The position numbers were made by a program, and so were the translations under genes. From Pteria penguin (taxonomy: Eukaryota > Mollusca > Bivalvia > Pterioida > Pteriidae), in NCBI GenBank assembly GCA_035048485.1, contig CM068587.1:36512816-36576815 (forward strand): 64,000 nt of DNA. Direction: 5' to 3'. The notes below the pieces were generated by a model. That model did no database searches. It was not told where the DNA came from and was given only the letters and a program-made list of their open reading frames with translations. Of the stretch, positions 9,516-20,900 are shown piece after piece (positions within the stretch are counted from its first letter, which is position 1; the number at the start of each line of letters is the position of its first letter).

Positions 9516-12500
9516 ATGTCTGAAGCTCTAGTGAAAATCAGCGACGATGAAAAACTAAAAACAGCAGAGAAGTATAAAAATGAAGGAAATGAACTGTTTC
9601 GTAATAAAGACATAAAGAAAGCTATTGGAAAATACCACAGAGCTGTTCTTCAACTAAAAGGAGTCGGCAAAGATGCTAATGTTGGGGCATTGTTTGGTGT
9701 GTCGGATTCAGAGAACAGCAAAATATCTCCAGAAAATCAAGAGACCTTTGATAAATTGAAAATCGATTGTTTCAATAATTTATCAGGTAAGACGTTTTGT
9801 AGTTACATGTAGGACTGGAACGGAAGAGCTATATTGTCCCTAATTTCAATTGAAACGGTTCGGTTCATACTTAGTTATGACTGCAACGGAAGAGGTATTT
9901 TGTCCGTCTCTTCCGGAAGAAGTCGTAACTGAGTATGAAGCGAACCGTTTCAATTGATATTAGGGACAACAACAGCAAAATACATCTTCACGAGTCAAGG
10001 GGATGCGCTTTATAGACTTCTCTTTCTCCTTGACTGATTGCAGTCAAAGGCCATGAGCCAAGTCATGACTGGTTCTTCTGGAAGAGACGGGACAAAATAG
10101 CTCTTCCGTTGCAGTCGTAACTAGACATTTTGAAGACACACATTTCATACTTTACTCAATGCAACTTACAAGGGTGTTGAGTCTTACCCGTGACAAACGA
10201 CCTTTTATCTGAATATTCATTATGATGTCAATGCTTGGAATGTTGCATCACAATAGAATGATGCAAGTATGATCATATGTTGGGCATATAATGGGGTGAA
10301 TATTAAAAAGTTCGATAAAATTTAATGTTGTTGCCTTCCAGCAAAATACATCTTCATGAGTCAAGAGGATGTGCTATAAACTTCTCTTTCTCCTCGACTG
10401 ATTGCAGTCAAAGGTCATGAGCCAAGTCATGACTGGTTCACTTGCTCTGCACATGAACGAATGAGAAGCCTTGTATGTCTAGCCTATCTCAGCTTAAATT
10501 AAGAAGATAAATTGACGACAACATGTTGCTTTGTATGTGATAAATCACAGGCCACTGATACGACATATTTATGTATCACGTCAGTAATATACATGTTCTC
10601 GTCATAGCTTATGACACTGAAACATAGGTATTAGTTAAAGAAACCAAATTCAGAACACCCCAATTCAAAATGCAATAAATTAAGCTACTGATATCTTGAT
10701 TTGGGCAAGTCTAATTTCCAATATTTTGGAATGCAGGTCTCAAATGTCTACACTTTTCAGAGATGTTGAAAAGTTTCAAACATGTCTGTCATTTTCAGTG
10801 ATTTTGAAAATTTTTTCAGGACAATGAAATATATAGATACAATTTCAGAATTTGTCAGTCTCAGTAAAATTTGTCAGTCAAAATTCTTGGACTGACACTT
10901 CTCAACATCACTGAGTTTTATTGTCTGATTGGTTCACTCAGCTTACCGGTACATGTAAGTCCAATATGCACTTGAAAACGTTAAAGTTCTCATGTTACCC
11001 TGAACAGGAACGAAACATCTTGCGTAACCTTTGTAGCCTTTTGGTTTCAGTGGTATTTCTTGAGATCATATACATACCTAAGCCATATATGATGAATTAT
11101 TTTTTCTCAGACTGGTTATTTCTTGTATCATATACATTAGGAAATGTAATACATGTATGTACATTTATGCATAAACTAACTGAACTTGGATGAAGCTGGA
11201 ATGCTGAAGGAGATTCAATTAATTTAACTCAAACAGAGTCCAACTAGGAGACAAAAGCAAAGGGTAGAAAATTAAGCAGTTGGATCTTTTCATAACAAAG
11301 AGTTATGCACCCATTGGTAAAGTTTGTGACATACAGAAACCAGTTTCATGGAAACTTGTATACGGTAAAATAAAGTGAAATAAAGGGACCAAAATGACAT
11401 TAGCATAGAAGTTGTAAAATCTCATAATGGTAATGAAGTCAGATACCTGTCCAGATGAGAAATAATTGTGTATTAAAACATATACATATGATTTGATTGA
11501 TAGTCTGTATTTTGGGGGTATAACATTAAAAATAACCCCCTTTCCTTTTGTCTGAATGCATTTTTATGATAATTATACTAGTAAATGAACATAAATTGTC
11601 TAATTCATCATCCATTTCTTAAATACATGTACATGTATTGACATTGTATAAATTCGAAAGTCTGCTTAGAATACAGTGCTCAAATGTCTTACTTTTGCCT
11701 GTATTTTGATAAAAATATTGCTATTTTTGTTAATCTACAATTGGCACTTGATAATTTGACATTGAGGGCAAATGTACAGCAGTTCAAGTTAAGCAGAGTT
11801 CCAGTTAGAGGTGTATAGTAATGAAATTAGGAAATTGGGACCCTAACATCAGTTTGAGTTAAAGGGAAATTTGAATTATTAGTGCTCTAGTAAAAAGAGT
11901 GTCAACTCAGTACATGTATATATATTGCACTTGCAAGCTCCTTATTGTTTCAGCTTGCTTATTACAAGAAGAGCAACCTAATTATAAAAAAATTTTGGAG
12001 TACACTGAAGAAGTCTTACATGTCTCACCGGACAATGTGAAAGCTCATCATAGGAGAGGGGTAGCATTTTATCATCTTAAAAAATATGAAGAGTCCATAA
12101 GTCATCTTAAGAGAGCTAATGAAAAAGGTAATTTTTAGTTATTAGTAACTCATCTTAACTTGGCCGAGAGATACACATGTTTCACTAGTATCTTCCTCAG
12201 ATGATATATGGAACAGACACAGTGTAGTGGTTAAGCACTTGGCTTGCGGTGGCGGCAATACAGATTTGATTCCCCGATTACACCACCATGTTAAGGAGGT
12301 TGATCTCCTCATGCTACTTATAATGATATGGCTGAAATATTATTGAAAGCTACAAAAAAACTCAAATGCACCAACCAATCTTTTGATATAAATATAGTGA
12401 AGAGGGGCACTGAGTGAGTACATGCTTATAATTTAAAGTTTAGAATACTTCAGAGGTAATCCCGCCTTGTAAGTAAATAATCTATGTGTTGTAGTTTTCT

Positions 12501-12948
12501 TACATTAGGAAAACTAACAAATTCGTCTTGTGAAAAAGTATTAGAAAACAGGTATTCATTTGGTCCTGATCCCCGTTACTGATCAACATTACCATCCTTT
12601 CTTTAAGAAAAATTTGTCTTCATTTTATTATGCTTGATTTCACTATGAAGGCAAAATTTTAAAAAGAATATAATTTAGAGTTTTTATAGGACAATTATTA
12701 TGTTGCATTTACGCATGAAAAGCTATTTGATACAATCACGATATACATGTATTGTACCATAGTTATTCAATATTTCAGATGCATCGACAAAGAAATATCT
12801 ATTACTGTGTAAAAAAGCAATAGAGAAGGAAGACAAAGAATTAAGGGACACATATAAATCAATGTTTAGGTCAACGAAAAACCCCACAGAATCTCAGACA
12901 AATGTGATAAATGGTTATCCCGACCATAAAAATCCAGATGCCAATTGA
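9516..12948 (+). CDS. TTC9: TTC9-family tetratricopeptide repeat protein
   Basis: TTC9-family proteins are small TPR scaffolds related to immunophilin-type TPR domains; the exact role of this one is unknown. Coding exons: 9516-9786 (AEKYKNEGNELFRNKDIKKA, YHRAVLQLKG, CFNNLS), 11954-12127 (ACLLQ, VSPDNVKAHHRRGVAFYHLK) and 12779-12948 (KKYLLLCKKAIEKEDKE, stop TGA). Phases join exactly, giving 204 aa, close to mammalian TTC9A/B/C (about 170-240 aa). The block YHRALLQL...CYNNLAACLLQ...PDNAKALYRAGVAF of TTC9C is clearly paralleled. About three TPR helical pairs fill residues 15-165, and the last 35 residues are polar and unconserved. An in-frame open stretch upstream of 9516 contains no ATG. Intron 1 carries a foldback element (9813-10115). 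Confidence 0.88.
9813..10115. mobile_element. Nested foldback element in TTC9 intron 1 (303 bp)
   Basis: The outer ends GACTGGAACGGAAGAGCTAT and ATAGCTCTTCCGTTGCAGTC are inverted repeats. Inside the left half is a second hairpin with arms of roughly 48 bp (9834-9880 against 9918-9966, sharing TCAATTGAAACGGTTCG and its complement). No ORF. The layout suggests a MITE that has undergone internal rearrangement. Its distal segment recurs at 10340-10440. Confidence 0.8.
10340..10440. repeat. Partial second copy of the TTC9-intron element interior
   Basis: This stretch (CAGCAAAATACATCTTCATG to AGCCAAGTCATGACTGGTTC) repeats 9968-10073 with a few differences, in direct orientation and without the foldback ends. 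It is either a segmental duplication within the intron or a solo fragment of the same repeat. Confidence 0.8.
11284..11480. mobile_element. Foldback MITE 'CCCATATG', diverged copy C
   Basis: Weak inverted ends (TTTTCATAACAAAGAGTTAT on the left, GAGAAATAATTGTGTATTAAA on the right) surround a centre with CCAGTTTCATGGAAACTTG, matching the plan of copy A at 7254-7440. Old and diverged. Confidence 0.55.
12210..12391 (+). mobile_element. tRNA-derived SINE, family A, plus strand
   Basis: A tRNA-like head carries an A box (GTGTAGTGGTTAAGC) and a degenerate B box (GATTTGATTCC), followed by the family body ending in CTGAAATATTATTGAAAGC. It matches, in opposite orientation, the copies at 16878-17051 and 17540-17705. 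It lies in TTC9 intron 2. Confidence 0.75.
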
Positions 12949-15724
12949 ACAGAATTATTTTGTACAAATGTATATCTTTGAGGTGTAACATATTTCATAT
13001 TCTTATTTATATATGCACATTTGTAGTTCAAGTAAATCTTTTGTACTCATCTAGTTTTTTCAGTTAGTTTGCACAATACACACAATTTTAAATGAGATGG
13101 GTTTTAAACAGTGTAGTACAACCAAAAAGTTTTCTACTCTGTGAATATATTGTGATATCAACTGTATTTTGACCATACTGACCAATAGTTCACAGGTCAG
13201 TTCACTCTGTTTACACTCAAGTTGATTTACACTATCAAACTATGCTCCATAGTCTGAAATACAAAACCAATGCAGCAGCTTCAGCTGCTGTTGCTTGTTA
13301 TTTCAGTCCACATGCCCCAATAATACAAGTAATTTAACCATATTCTCCTGAAGTCTTTCTTACAAATTACATGTTACATTTATGATAACAAAATTAGTTG
13401 AACTACCTAGAGCGAAAACAGGGCTTAGTGAAAAGTGACCCATTACTGACAAAGAAATAGAAAAGGTCAATATTTTTTAATTTCGGTGAATTTAACAATA
13501 TTTTTACTGAGTAAAACTTCCATACTTGTTTTATTCTATACAAATGTACTTGAAAAATTGTTTTAGTGTACAGCTGACACTCAGTAACTAGCACTCCAAG
13601 AGTCCATGAAAATCAGTTAGAGGAAAGCAAAGTTCGAATTAGGATATACATTCATATGTAGAAAATAGTTTTGGGACTATCAAAGTGAGTTCGAGTTAAC
13701 CGGAAATTTGAGTTAAGGGCGTTCGATATAAAATAGAGTTGAATGTATGAGTGTTGCTTTGCATTGTCATAACAATTGAAAATCACTAAATTTCACATCC
13801 TTTATGAAATCTGAAAGTGTTCAGTGGAAAATGGCTACATTATTATTTTTTTTTTTTATTATATTCGACAGAAAAGCTCAAAACTGATTTTATGTTCTAA
13901 ATTTTCTGATCGTATGTAGTAATCAACCAATTGACACATACAAATAGACGATATACATGTAATAATACAGTGTTGTGCACTTCTAGATTGTTGTATGCCC
14001 CATTTACCATTCACTGATGACTGAATTTGCTATAGTATAACAGTATGCATAAAAAACGAAAGGATTTATCTGGGTACCCTGTCTGGTTTCCTCCAACACT
14101 AAAAGCTGGCTGCCATATAAGTAAATATGGGTAGATAACCCTGGTCTAGCATTTAATAGTTGAGCAGACAAAAATACCACAGCTAAAGTACTTAGCAAGA
14201 ATAACTACAGTATGTGCCATAGTACTACATGTATCATTTTCAAATTTATTCAAAACGCAGAACAGTTTTTACCTGTCAGTTATCTCTCCGTTAACTTTCA
14301 TGTCTAGATGTTTATAGCATCACATCTCCCATAGTATGAAATGCATTTGAAAAAATGATCAAGAATGCTGTCCAGTTGATCATTTACAAAATCATTCTAT
14401 AGAATTTCTTAAATAGGAAAAACATTTGAGATCTATGTATATAGATTTAATCATAATTCAATTTTAACAGTTTAAAATCAACATATAACAATATCAATAA
14501 TTTATAACACACTACAAACATATAACTCTAATGCCCATTTTGGTAATACTACATGTGTAATATACATTAGTATATGTTCACTATTAATAGTATTATATTA
14601 CTACTAACAAAATACATAATTATAGAAAAAATACAGTCAGTTAAAGATCAATCAATTGCTAATACACAGATTGTCTCTATCCTTGTAATGACAATTAAAA
14701 ACAAGTTGTCAGGAGACAACAAAGCATTGTGTTTACCTACTTCATAAAGATATCTAAACAGATATTATTAACCAAAACATCTCAGGTTTGGAATCAATAG
14801 AGTTTGTCATTTTACCATGGTCAACATTTGAATAAGGTTTTTGATTTCACAAAGGTAAGTTATTCTTCTATGATGTTCACAAGATTTTTCATATATTTTC
14901 ATGTCCATCATGACCAAGTTCAAGTTTTTTAAAAAGTAGGTCAAAGTTCAAGGTCACTGGGTCAAAAGTCATGGTATTAACTGAAAGCCCTGGCTATGAG
15001 GAATTCATATGTGGAATACCAAAGCTGTATCTTTTCCAGTTCAAAAGATAGAGCCTGATTAAAGTTTTGTCTATGGATACTGCTGACAACAACGCCCTGG
15101 GTGTGACATTAACTCTCCAGACTGTTGTCATGGTAAGCTAAAAATGTAACAATACATCAATATATGCCATCTATTAAACTCTGGAGTTTCTTGATGTATC
15201 ATTGTTTAACATTTCCCGAAGTACTGGGCTGCAACTTCAGTTGGGGTCACTCGCATGCAAAATCTTAAATGATTAACGCTAACCCAAAACATGGGGAAAA
15301 ATAAAAAAACACATGAAAAAATCACTGATGATGTTAAAAGTTGAATTTAATTCAAGTTGCGATTTAATATAGATTTTGTTACTAGTAACTTCAGTTAAAT
15401 TTAGACTTTGTTAATTTGTATTCTCTACCCACTTTTAAGTCAAATACCGGTACATGTACCATCTGATCTTTTGTATAAACTCTATTTGTCTATACACATG
15501 TAAATCTAGGTTTTTAAATCAGTCAGTCACAATTGGACAGATACTTCAGTATTTGAGTGTAGAAGTTTCATTATTCTATGATTCAAAACATTTGAGCAGT
15601 CAGAAGTTTGAATTTTATAAATACAAGCTGATACTGAAATGGGGGCCCTTGATAATAAAGATAATTAAGTCCACTGTTGGGTTCTTTTTTTTTTCATTAT
15701 TTCATTTTTCTGTCCATCGATGTA

Positions 15725-16060
15725 CAGATTGATTGATTGTTGTTGTTTATGTCACTCCATGATTATTTCACGTATATGGTGACGGCATCTGCCTGATGCA
15801 TTGCATAGTAAGCTATACCTTTGCAACAGACCCATCAGAAGTATAGACGGATCTTTTACATACCATGCCTTATGTGACACGGGACATTGGTTTTCACTGT
15901 CTCATCCAAAAGACAGAATATCGATTCCGGTACCTTTCGGTCACGAGTCGAACACCTCATCCACTGTGCCACAACGGCTTCCATCAATATATATGGTTGG
16001 TTGATTGGTGTTTTAGATCGCTTTCAACAATTTTTCAGTTATATCGCGACATGGAAGCAC
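15725..16060 (-). mobile_element. Family B SINE with an adjoining family A fragment, minus strand
   Basis: 15725-15990 is a family B SINE in reverse: a tail-side ATTGATTGTTGTT, GATGCATTGCATAG, ACCCATCAGAAG, and a tRNA-like head complement near 15935-15985. It is followed at 15993-16058 by a piece of family A (TTGGTTGATTGGTGTTTTAG, TATCGCGACATGGAAGCA). Two SINEs joined, or one inserted beside the other. Confidence 0.7.
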
Positions 16061-16660
16061 ATCAATACATGTATATAGACACAACGTAAGATAATCAAAG
16101 ATTACGTAGCTCAGCTCGAAGTTGATTTTGCACTTGAACATAAAATATTATTTCCAAATTGCAGTAAACCAGTCAGTTCAAATTTTACCCAAACTTTTAA
16201 ATCCAGTCACTCAAGCTGGAAATGTGGGTCAGATGCATCACCTAATGCATAGATCCATCTAGGAGTCCTAAAATGTACCACTGATGCAAGTTTGGTCACT
16301 TCTGCAACAGTACTTTGTCCAATACTGTGCTACTCCAAACTTCCTAACACATACTGAATTAGAAAATGTATGTCAGATGTATAGCATCCAATGCATGATA
16401 TCATCTTGGTATATCAAGATGAACCTGTACACCAACTATCATTTTAGCTGTTATTCTTCCAAAATTTATATTTCCCCCCAACTTCTTAACCGGACGTTGA
16501 CACAGAAGGTATGGCACAAGCACAAATTTGTTGAAGTAAGCTTATAAACTGATTCATTATCTTTGCAATCTGCAGAGCATGATTGCTGTAATACTTAATA
16601 ATAGTATATAGGTAGAGTTCTACACTCGTATAATGTAAACTCCGAAAATCAAAATATACT

Positions 16661-16850
16661 GAAGCTGGTGTGGCCTAGTGGATGAGGTGCTCAGCTTGTG
16701 ACCTTAAGATTCTGGATTCGATTTCCTCCCTGGACACACCAGTGTTCTGTCTTTTCGAAAATCTCTATGCAATGCATCAGGCAGACGCTGTCACCATGTA
16801 TGTGAAATAACCATGGAGTGACGTAAAACAATAATCAATCAACCAAAATA
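16661..16850 (+). mobile_element. tRNA-derived SINE, family B, plus strand
   Basis: The head GGTGTGGCCTAGTGGATGAG resembles a pol III A box and GGATTCGATTTCC a B box. The body has AATGCATCAGGCAGACGCTG, the tail CAATAATCAATCAACC. Flanks share CAAAATAT (near 16649 and 16847), a likely target-site duplication. Shorter than the 23942 copy, so internally deleted. Confidence 0.75.
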
Positions 16851-16877
16851 TGCTTTCCAGTATACTTTGTCCTGTGT

Positions 16878-17051
16878 TGAAGGTTGAAGGTTGATTGGTG
16901 TTTTACGTCGCTTTCAACAATATTTCAGTTATATCGCGACATGGAAGCAGGAGGTTACCAACCTCTTAAACATAGTGGCGCAACCCGGGAATCGAACCCG
17001 GATCGTCGGCGCCGCAAGCCAAGCGCTTAACCACTACACCATGCCTGCCCC
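16878..17051 (-). mobile_element. tRNA-derived SINE, family A, with intact 13-bp TSD
   Basis: Read on the minus strand the head is GGCATGGTGTAGTGGTTAAG ... GATCCGGGTTCGATTCCCGG, with near-perfect A and B boxes; the body ends ATATTGTTGAAAGCGACG. It is flanked by CTTTGTCCTGTGT at 16865-16877 and 17052-17064, an exact target-site duplication. It therefore inserted as a SINE and is not a tRNA gene. The intact duplication suggests recent activity. Confidence 0.9.
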
Positions 17052-17224
17052 CTTTGTCCTGTGTACTTGAAGAATAAGTTTTATTGCATTTACACAAAAT
17101 GCAAAAGAGAAAGTTCATAGTACATGACACTCAAATAATCCTTACTAAATCCCTATGCCAATATGTGTACATCTATAGAGAAAAGCAAGAAACCGCTAAA
17201 GACGGTAAGGCCGAATTGCAAAGC

Positions 17225-17525
17225 ATATTCGCAACAAGGTCAAGGTTACAAGGTCAAAAGTCATGGAATGAAATGAAAGCATTCGTCATAAAGAACCTAC
17301 GTATGAAGTATCAAAGCCCTATCCCTATTGTTTAAAAAATAGAGCCAAAGTTAAAATTTGTTAAAAGTAGGTCAAAATCCAAGGTCAAGGTTACTAAGGC
17401 AAAAGTCATGGCATAATTTGAAAGCTCTAGTCATAAGGAACCTATGTGTGAAGTATTATGTTTACACTCATCTTAATTGTTGAGATTTTGCTTAAACCAG
17501 AAATTTAACCAAAATAATGACAGAC
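17225..17525. repeat. AGGTCA-rich tandem repeat, two units
   Basis: Units share AGGTCAAGGTTAC, AAAAGTCATGG, GAAAGC, and the CATAAGGAACCTA-type block, with a period of about 140 bp, and end in GACAGACAGACAAACAG. Related to 14925-15115 and 1685-2060. Confidence 0.65.
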
Positions 17526-17539
17526 AGACAAACAGATGG

Positions 17540-17705
17540 TTGGTTGATTGGTGTTTTACATCGCTTTCAACAATATTTCAGTTATATCGCGACATGGAAG
17601 CAGGAAGATACCAACCTCTTAAACATAGTGGCGCAACCCGGGAATCGAACCCGGATCGTCGGCGCTGCAAGCTTAGCGCTTAACCACTACACCACGCCTG
17701 CCCCC
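17540..17705 (-). mobile_element. tRNA-derived SINE, family A, second young copy
   Basis: Almost identical to 16878-17051 in the same orientation. It is flanked by GACAGACAGA at 17519-17528 and 17706-17715, consistent with a target-site duplication inside a GACA-rich stretch at the end of an AGGTCA-type repeat. The chance open frames here come from the SINE. Confidence 0.88.
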
Positions 17706-17940
17706 GACAGACAGATGGACATCGCTAATCTAAAGACCGTAACTGCTTTGCAATCCGACCAAAATTAAAGATTGTCATTCTTGTATTGCACAATATTATC
17801 ATAAATATCTCAGTTTCTTAATGAGGTAGTATTTGATTAAAACATACATGTATAAAATCAAAATTCATTGCATATGACCTGAAAACTAGAGTCTTCAATA
17901 CTGACCTAAGTTATTATACATCAACCTAGTGTCAAATCCT

Positions 17941-20900
17941 TCAACTTATATCAAAAGACTGTTCTGAATATTTTTCACTCCCAAAATATTTCATAATTTC
18001 TGTATGAACCATTAATGTGACACCATTCACTGGAAAAGCTCGTAAACTAGTTAAAGACAATCCTCTAAAAAATATCTTCATGCCATTTTCTTTATAACAT
18101 TTAAAGGCACAATCTAGGAACCCAGAATACACCTTTTTACTGCTATCAGCTTGAATGCGCCTTTTGATCACATCAAAGGGAATAATCAAGGCCCAGCTTA
18201 GTACACCTGCTAATCCTCCGGCAACAAAAGTCTGTGCAGTTGAAGAGATGTGTGGAATTTTACGAGACCATGTAAAGGTCAGATACTCAAAAATCAGAAA
18301 ATATGCAACACTAGCTGGGACATCGCGTATCATCATCGAAGGAAGTCCCCTATACATTCCTCGTATTCCTTGATGTTTGATGATATCAACAGCACCTTCT
18401 ATTGGACCCTTGTAATATTTTGCTTTGCCTGTAATATCATTATATAAACAGCAAATAATACATAATTTAATCAACAATATGTAATGTCATTAATGTCAAT
18501 TACATAATTCTACTTACTACATTTATAACAATAATAAAAAAGACTAACATCCACCTGATCTTACAGTGTTTTTAATTACAATACAATTTCAAAACTTGAA
18601 CCTACATGTACCAAAACTTAGAAATTAGAAAAGTGATTTCTAGGGTCCCTTAGACTTTGAATTATTGAAGTTGGACTGTAGTGTAAAATTTTATTTAAAA
18701 ACAAGGCAAATCCTAAATACCCCCCCCCCCTCTTTCTATGGATCTGATTAGTGGAGCATGTATGTCATATACATGGACAAAGTTGCTCTCTGACTTGCAG
18801 CTCAAAAGTGTAATCACTAGTTAGATTTGGAAACAGACACATCAAAATCAACTTAAGAATAACCCCTATCTATTCATCCAGGAGCATAACACTACGGTAA
18901 AATTTTGATATCTCTAGTTGAAGAAACCATAGAATTACTTCAAAATATCCTGAGTTCAAGATATCGAAAATTTGACATCACAGCCATGAATTGAGGACCT
19001 TAACATGAATTTGCGTTAGACATCTACTGTTGTTATTATATGAGACTTGTTGATTAAAATATGTTTATATATAGTACATATTATTCTGAACAGAATAATA
19101 ATTATTCATCTTAGATTTATCGTACTTCTTATAGATAAAATTCCATAAAATATCTTCTAAAGTTTGAGAACTCATATTTGGTTTTCGAGACTATCTATAA
19201 TTCTTTTACATGTATTAAAATTAACAAACATTCCAAAAGTATTGCTAAATCAATACATCGTAACATGTCCCTCAATAACCCTCCAACAGAAGTAGAAGTA
19301 ATGTATTACTGGAACTTGAATAAAGGTCACAGTCCAGTTGACAAGCTAGTTGACGACTGTGTGGATTGAAAAGTTTAAGAAAGTAAAGTGGGCATGCCAT
19401 TTATAAACTTTTCAAGCAACAATTGCATTTAAATTAAGAGATATCTGAATAACAACAGCAATTAAAGCTATTGAAATTCAGGCAGTACGTTATATTGCTA
19501 TTTTGAGGTGATGAAGTTAAAATAAGAGATGCATTTAGTACTACTGAAAACAGAAAAATGTAGAAAGCAATAAGGTAATGTGGTGAACTCTAATCTGATT
19601 AAAACCGTATCTTTATTCCTCTTCTCTATTTGTCCAATTGCGGATAAAGATCTGGCGAAACCCCATAAGGGGTCATGTTCTGGTGAACTCTGATTTCCAG
19701 CCAATCAGTGGATTGGCTACAAATTCCTAGTAATGAAATTAACATCCCCAGCGTGCGTGACCCACAAGGTAGTATTTGAACAGTGTTTGTTACATCTTGG
19801 TTGCTATCACGTGCCTGGCCAAGTCATTCATTGGCTATGGGAAATATCGGTTTCGGTGACTGAAACATCATCAGTGTTCACCAGAACATGACCCCATACC
19901 AGGTTTCGACAGATCTTTCTCCGCAATGGGATGAATAGAGAAGAAGAATAAAGATATGGTTTTAATCAGATTGAGTGAAACCTAGACATATCAGTCATGG
20001 GTTATGACTTCATGATAGGTTTCATCCAGATATGGTCAAAATATAGAGTGAAATGGAACATTGCAGTGCTTAGTTGATGACCTTTAGAAAAGAGACAGAC
20101 CTTGGACCAAAGTCATGACACAGTTTTTGATGGTAAGGAACATTTGCACAATATTTGATGGAAATCCATTCATAATACACCATGTTTAGTTGGCTATCTT
20201 GGATTAAGAGACAGTAAGGAACATTTGTGCAAAGTCTGATGGAAATACATCTGCAGAGGGCTGAATTAAGAAGTGGGACATATTATTGACATACAGACGA
20301 ATGAACAGACTAATGGAAAGGGAACTAAAAGGCAAGCCAGTAGGGAACTGAAAATCCAGGACAGATAATGTGGACATTGCATATCTTGACAACATAATAT
20401 GTAGAAATGCATCATTATACAAGTTCTGCTGTATGTGATGAAATGGTCAATTAATCTTACTATGCCAGCCGTCAAATTAATTTGAGGAATTTACTAGCAA
20501 ATATGTTAATAATAAGCCAAGAGTAACCAAGTAAATTAGATCTTAAGGATATGAAAATGTATTTGAGATAAACATAGTGTTCAACATACTGCTGTTCGAT
20601 ACATGTGAGCTAAATTCAACCATGTCATTTAGTCAAAGATTTGGGATCTGCATTTGACATGGAGTTTACACCCACGTTTTTAAGGTATCAATGTTCAAGA
20701 TATCGAAAACTGACTCTATGTGAACAAACAGAATTAACATCAGAATCTGAAAGAGTCAACAATTTCTACAATTCCAGTAAATCTTTGGGTATAGTGATGC
20801 ATCTCACCTGTTTGTTTACCATGAGGTATCTGAGACTGTAGAATAACTTTTATGACATCAATGGGACATGCTGGAATCAGCTGAGCCACACCTCCTAATC

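Larger units (their letters stand above)
12949..17940. other. Intergenic region between TTC9 and the SLC25 carrier (tail-to-tail)
   Basis: No exon of either neighbour or of a third gene was found here. The contents are SINE copies (15725-16060, 16661-16850, 16878-17051, 17540-17705), an AGGTCA-rich repeat (14925-15115, 17225-17520), and low-complexity AT-rich DNA. Short open frames lack splice support or family resemblance. Confidence 0.6.

Noticed and set aside
16950..17050. tRNA-like sequence with perfect A and B boxes (also at 17640-17705, 23942-24015, 16661-16735)
   Set aside because: Each is followed by the same unrelated body and tail, and two are bordered by target-site duplications. 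They are SINE heads, not tRNA genes; the acceptor stem is also not closed.
17816..17840. let-7-like TGAGGTAGTATTTGATT
   Set aside because: Only the seed matches and no complementary arm lies within 100 bp, so no precursor is supported.
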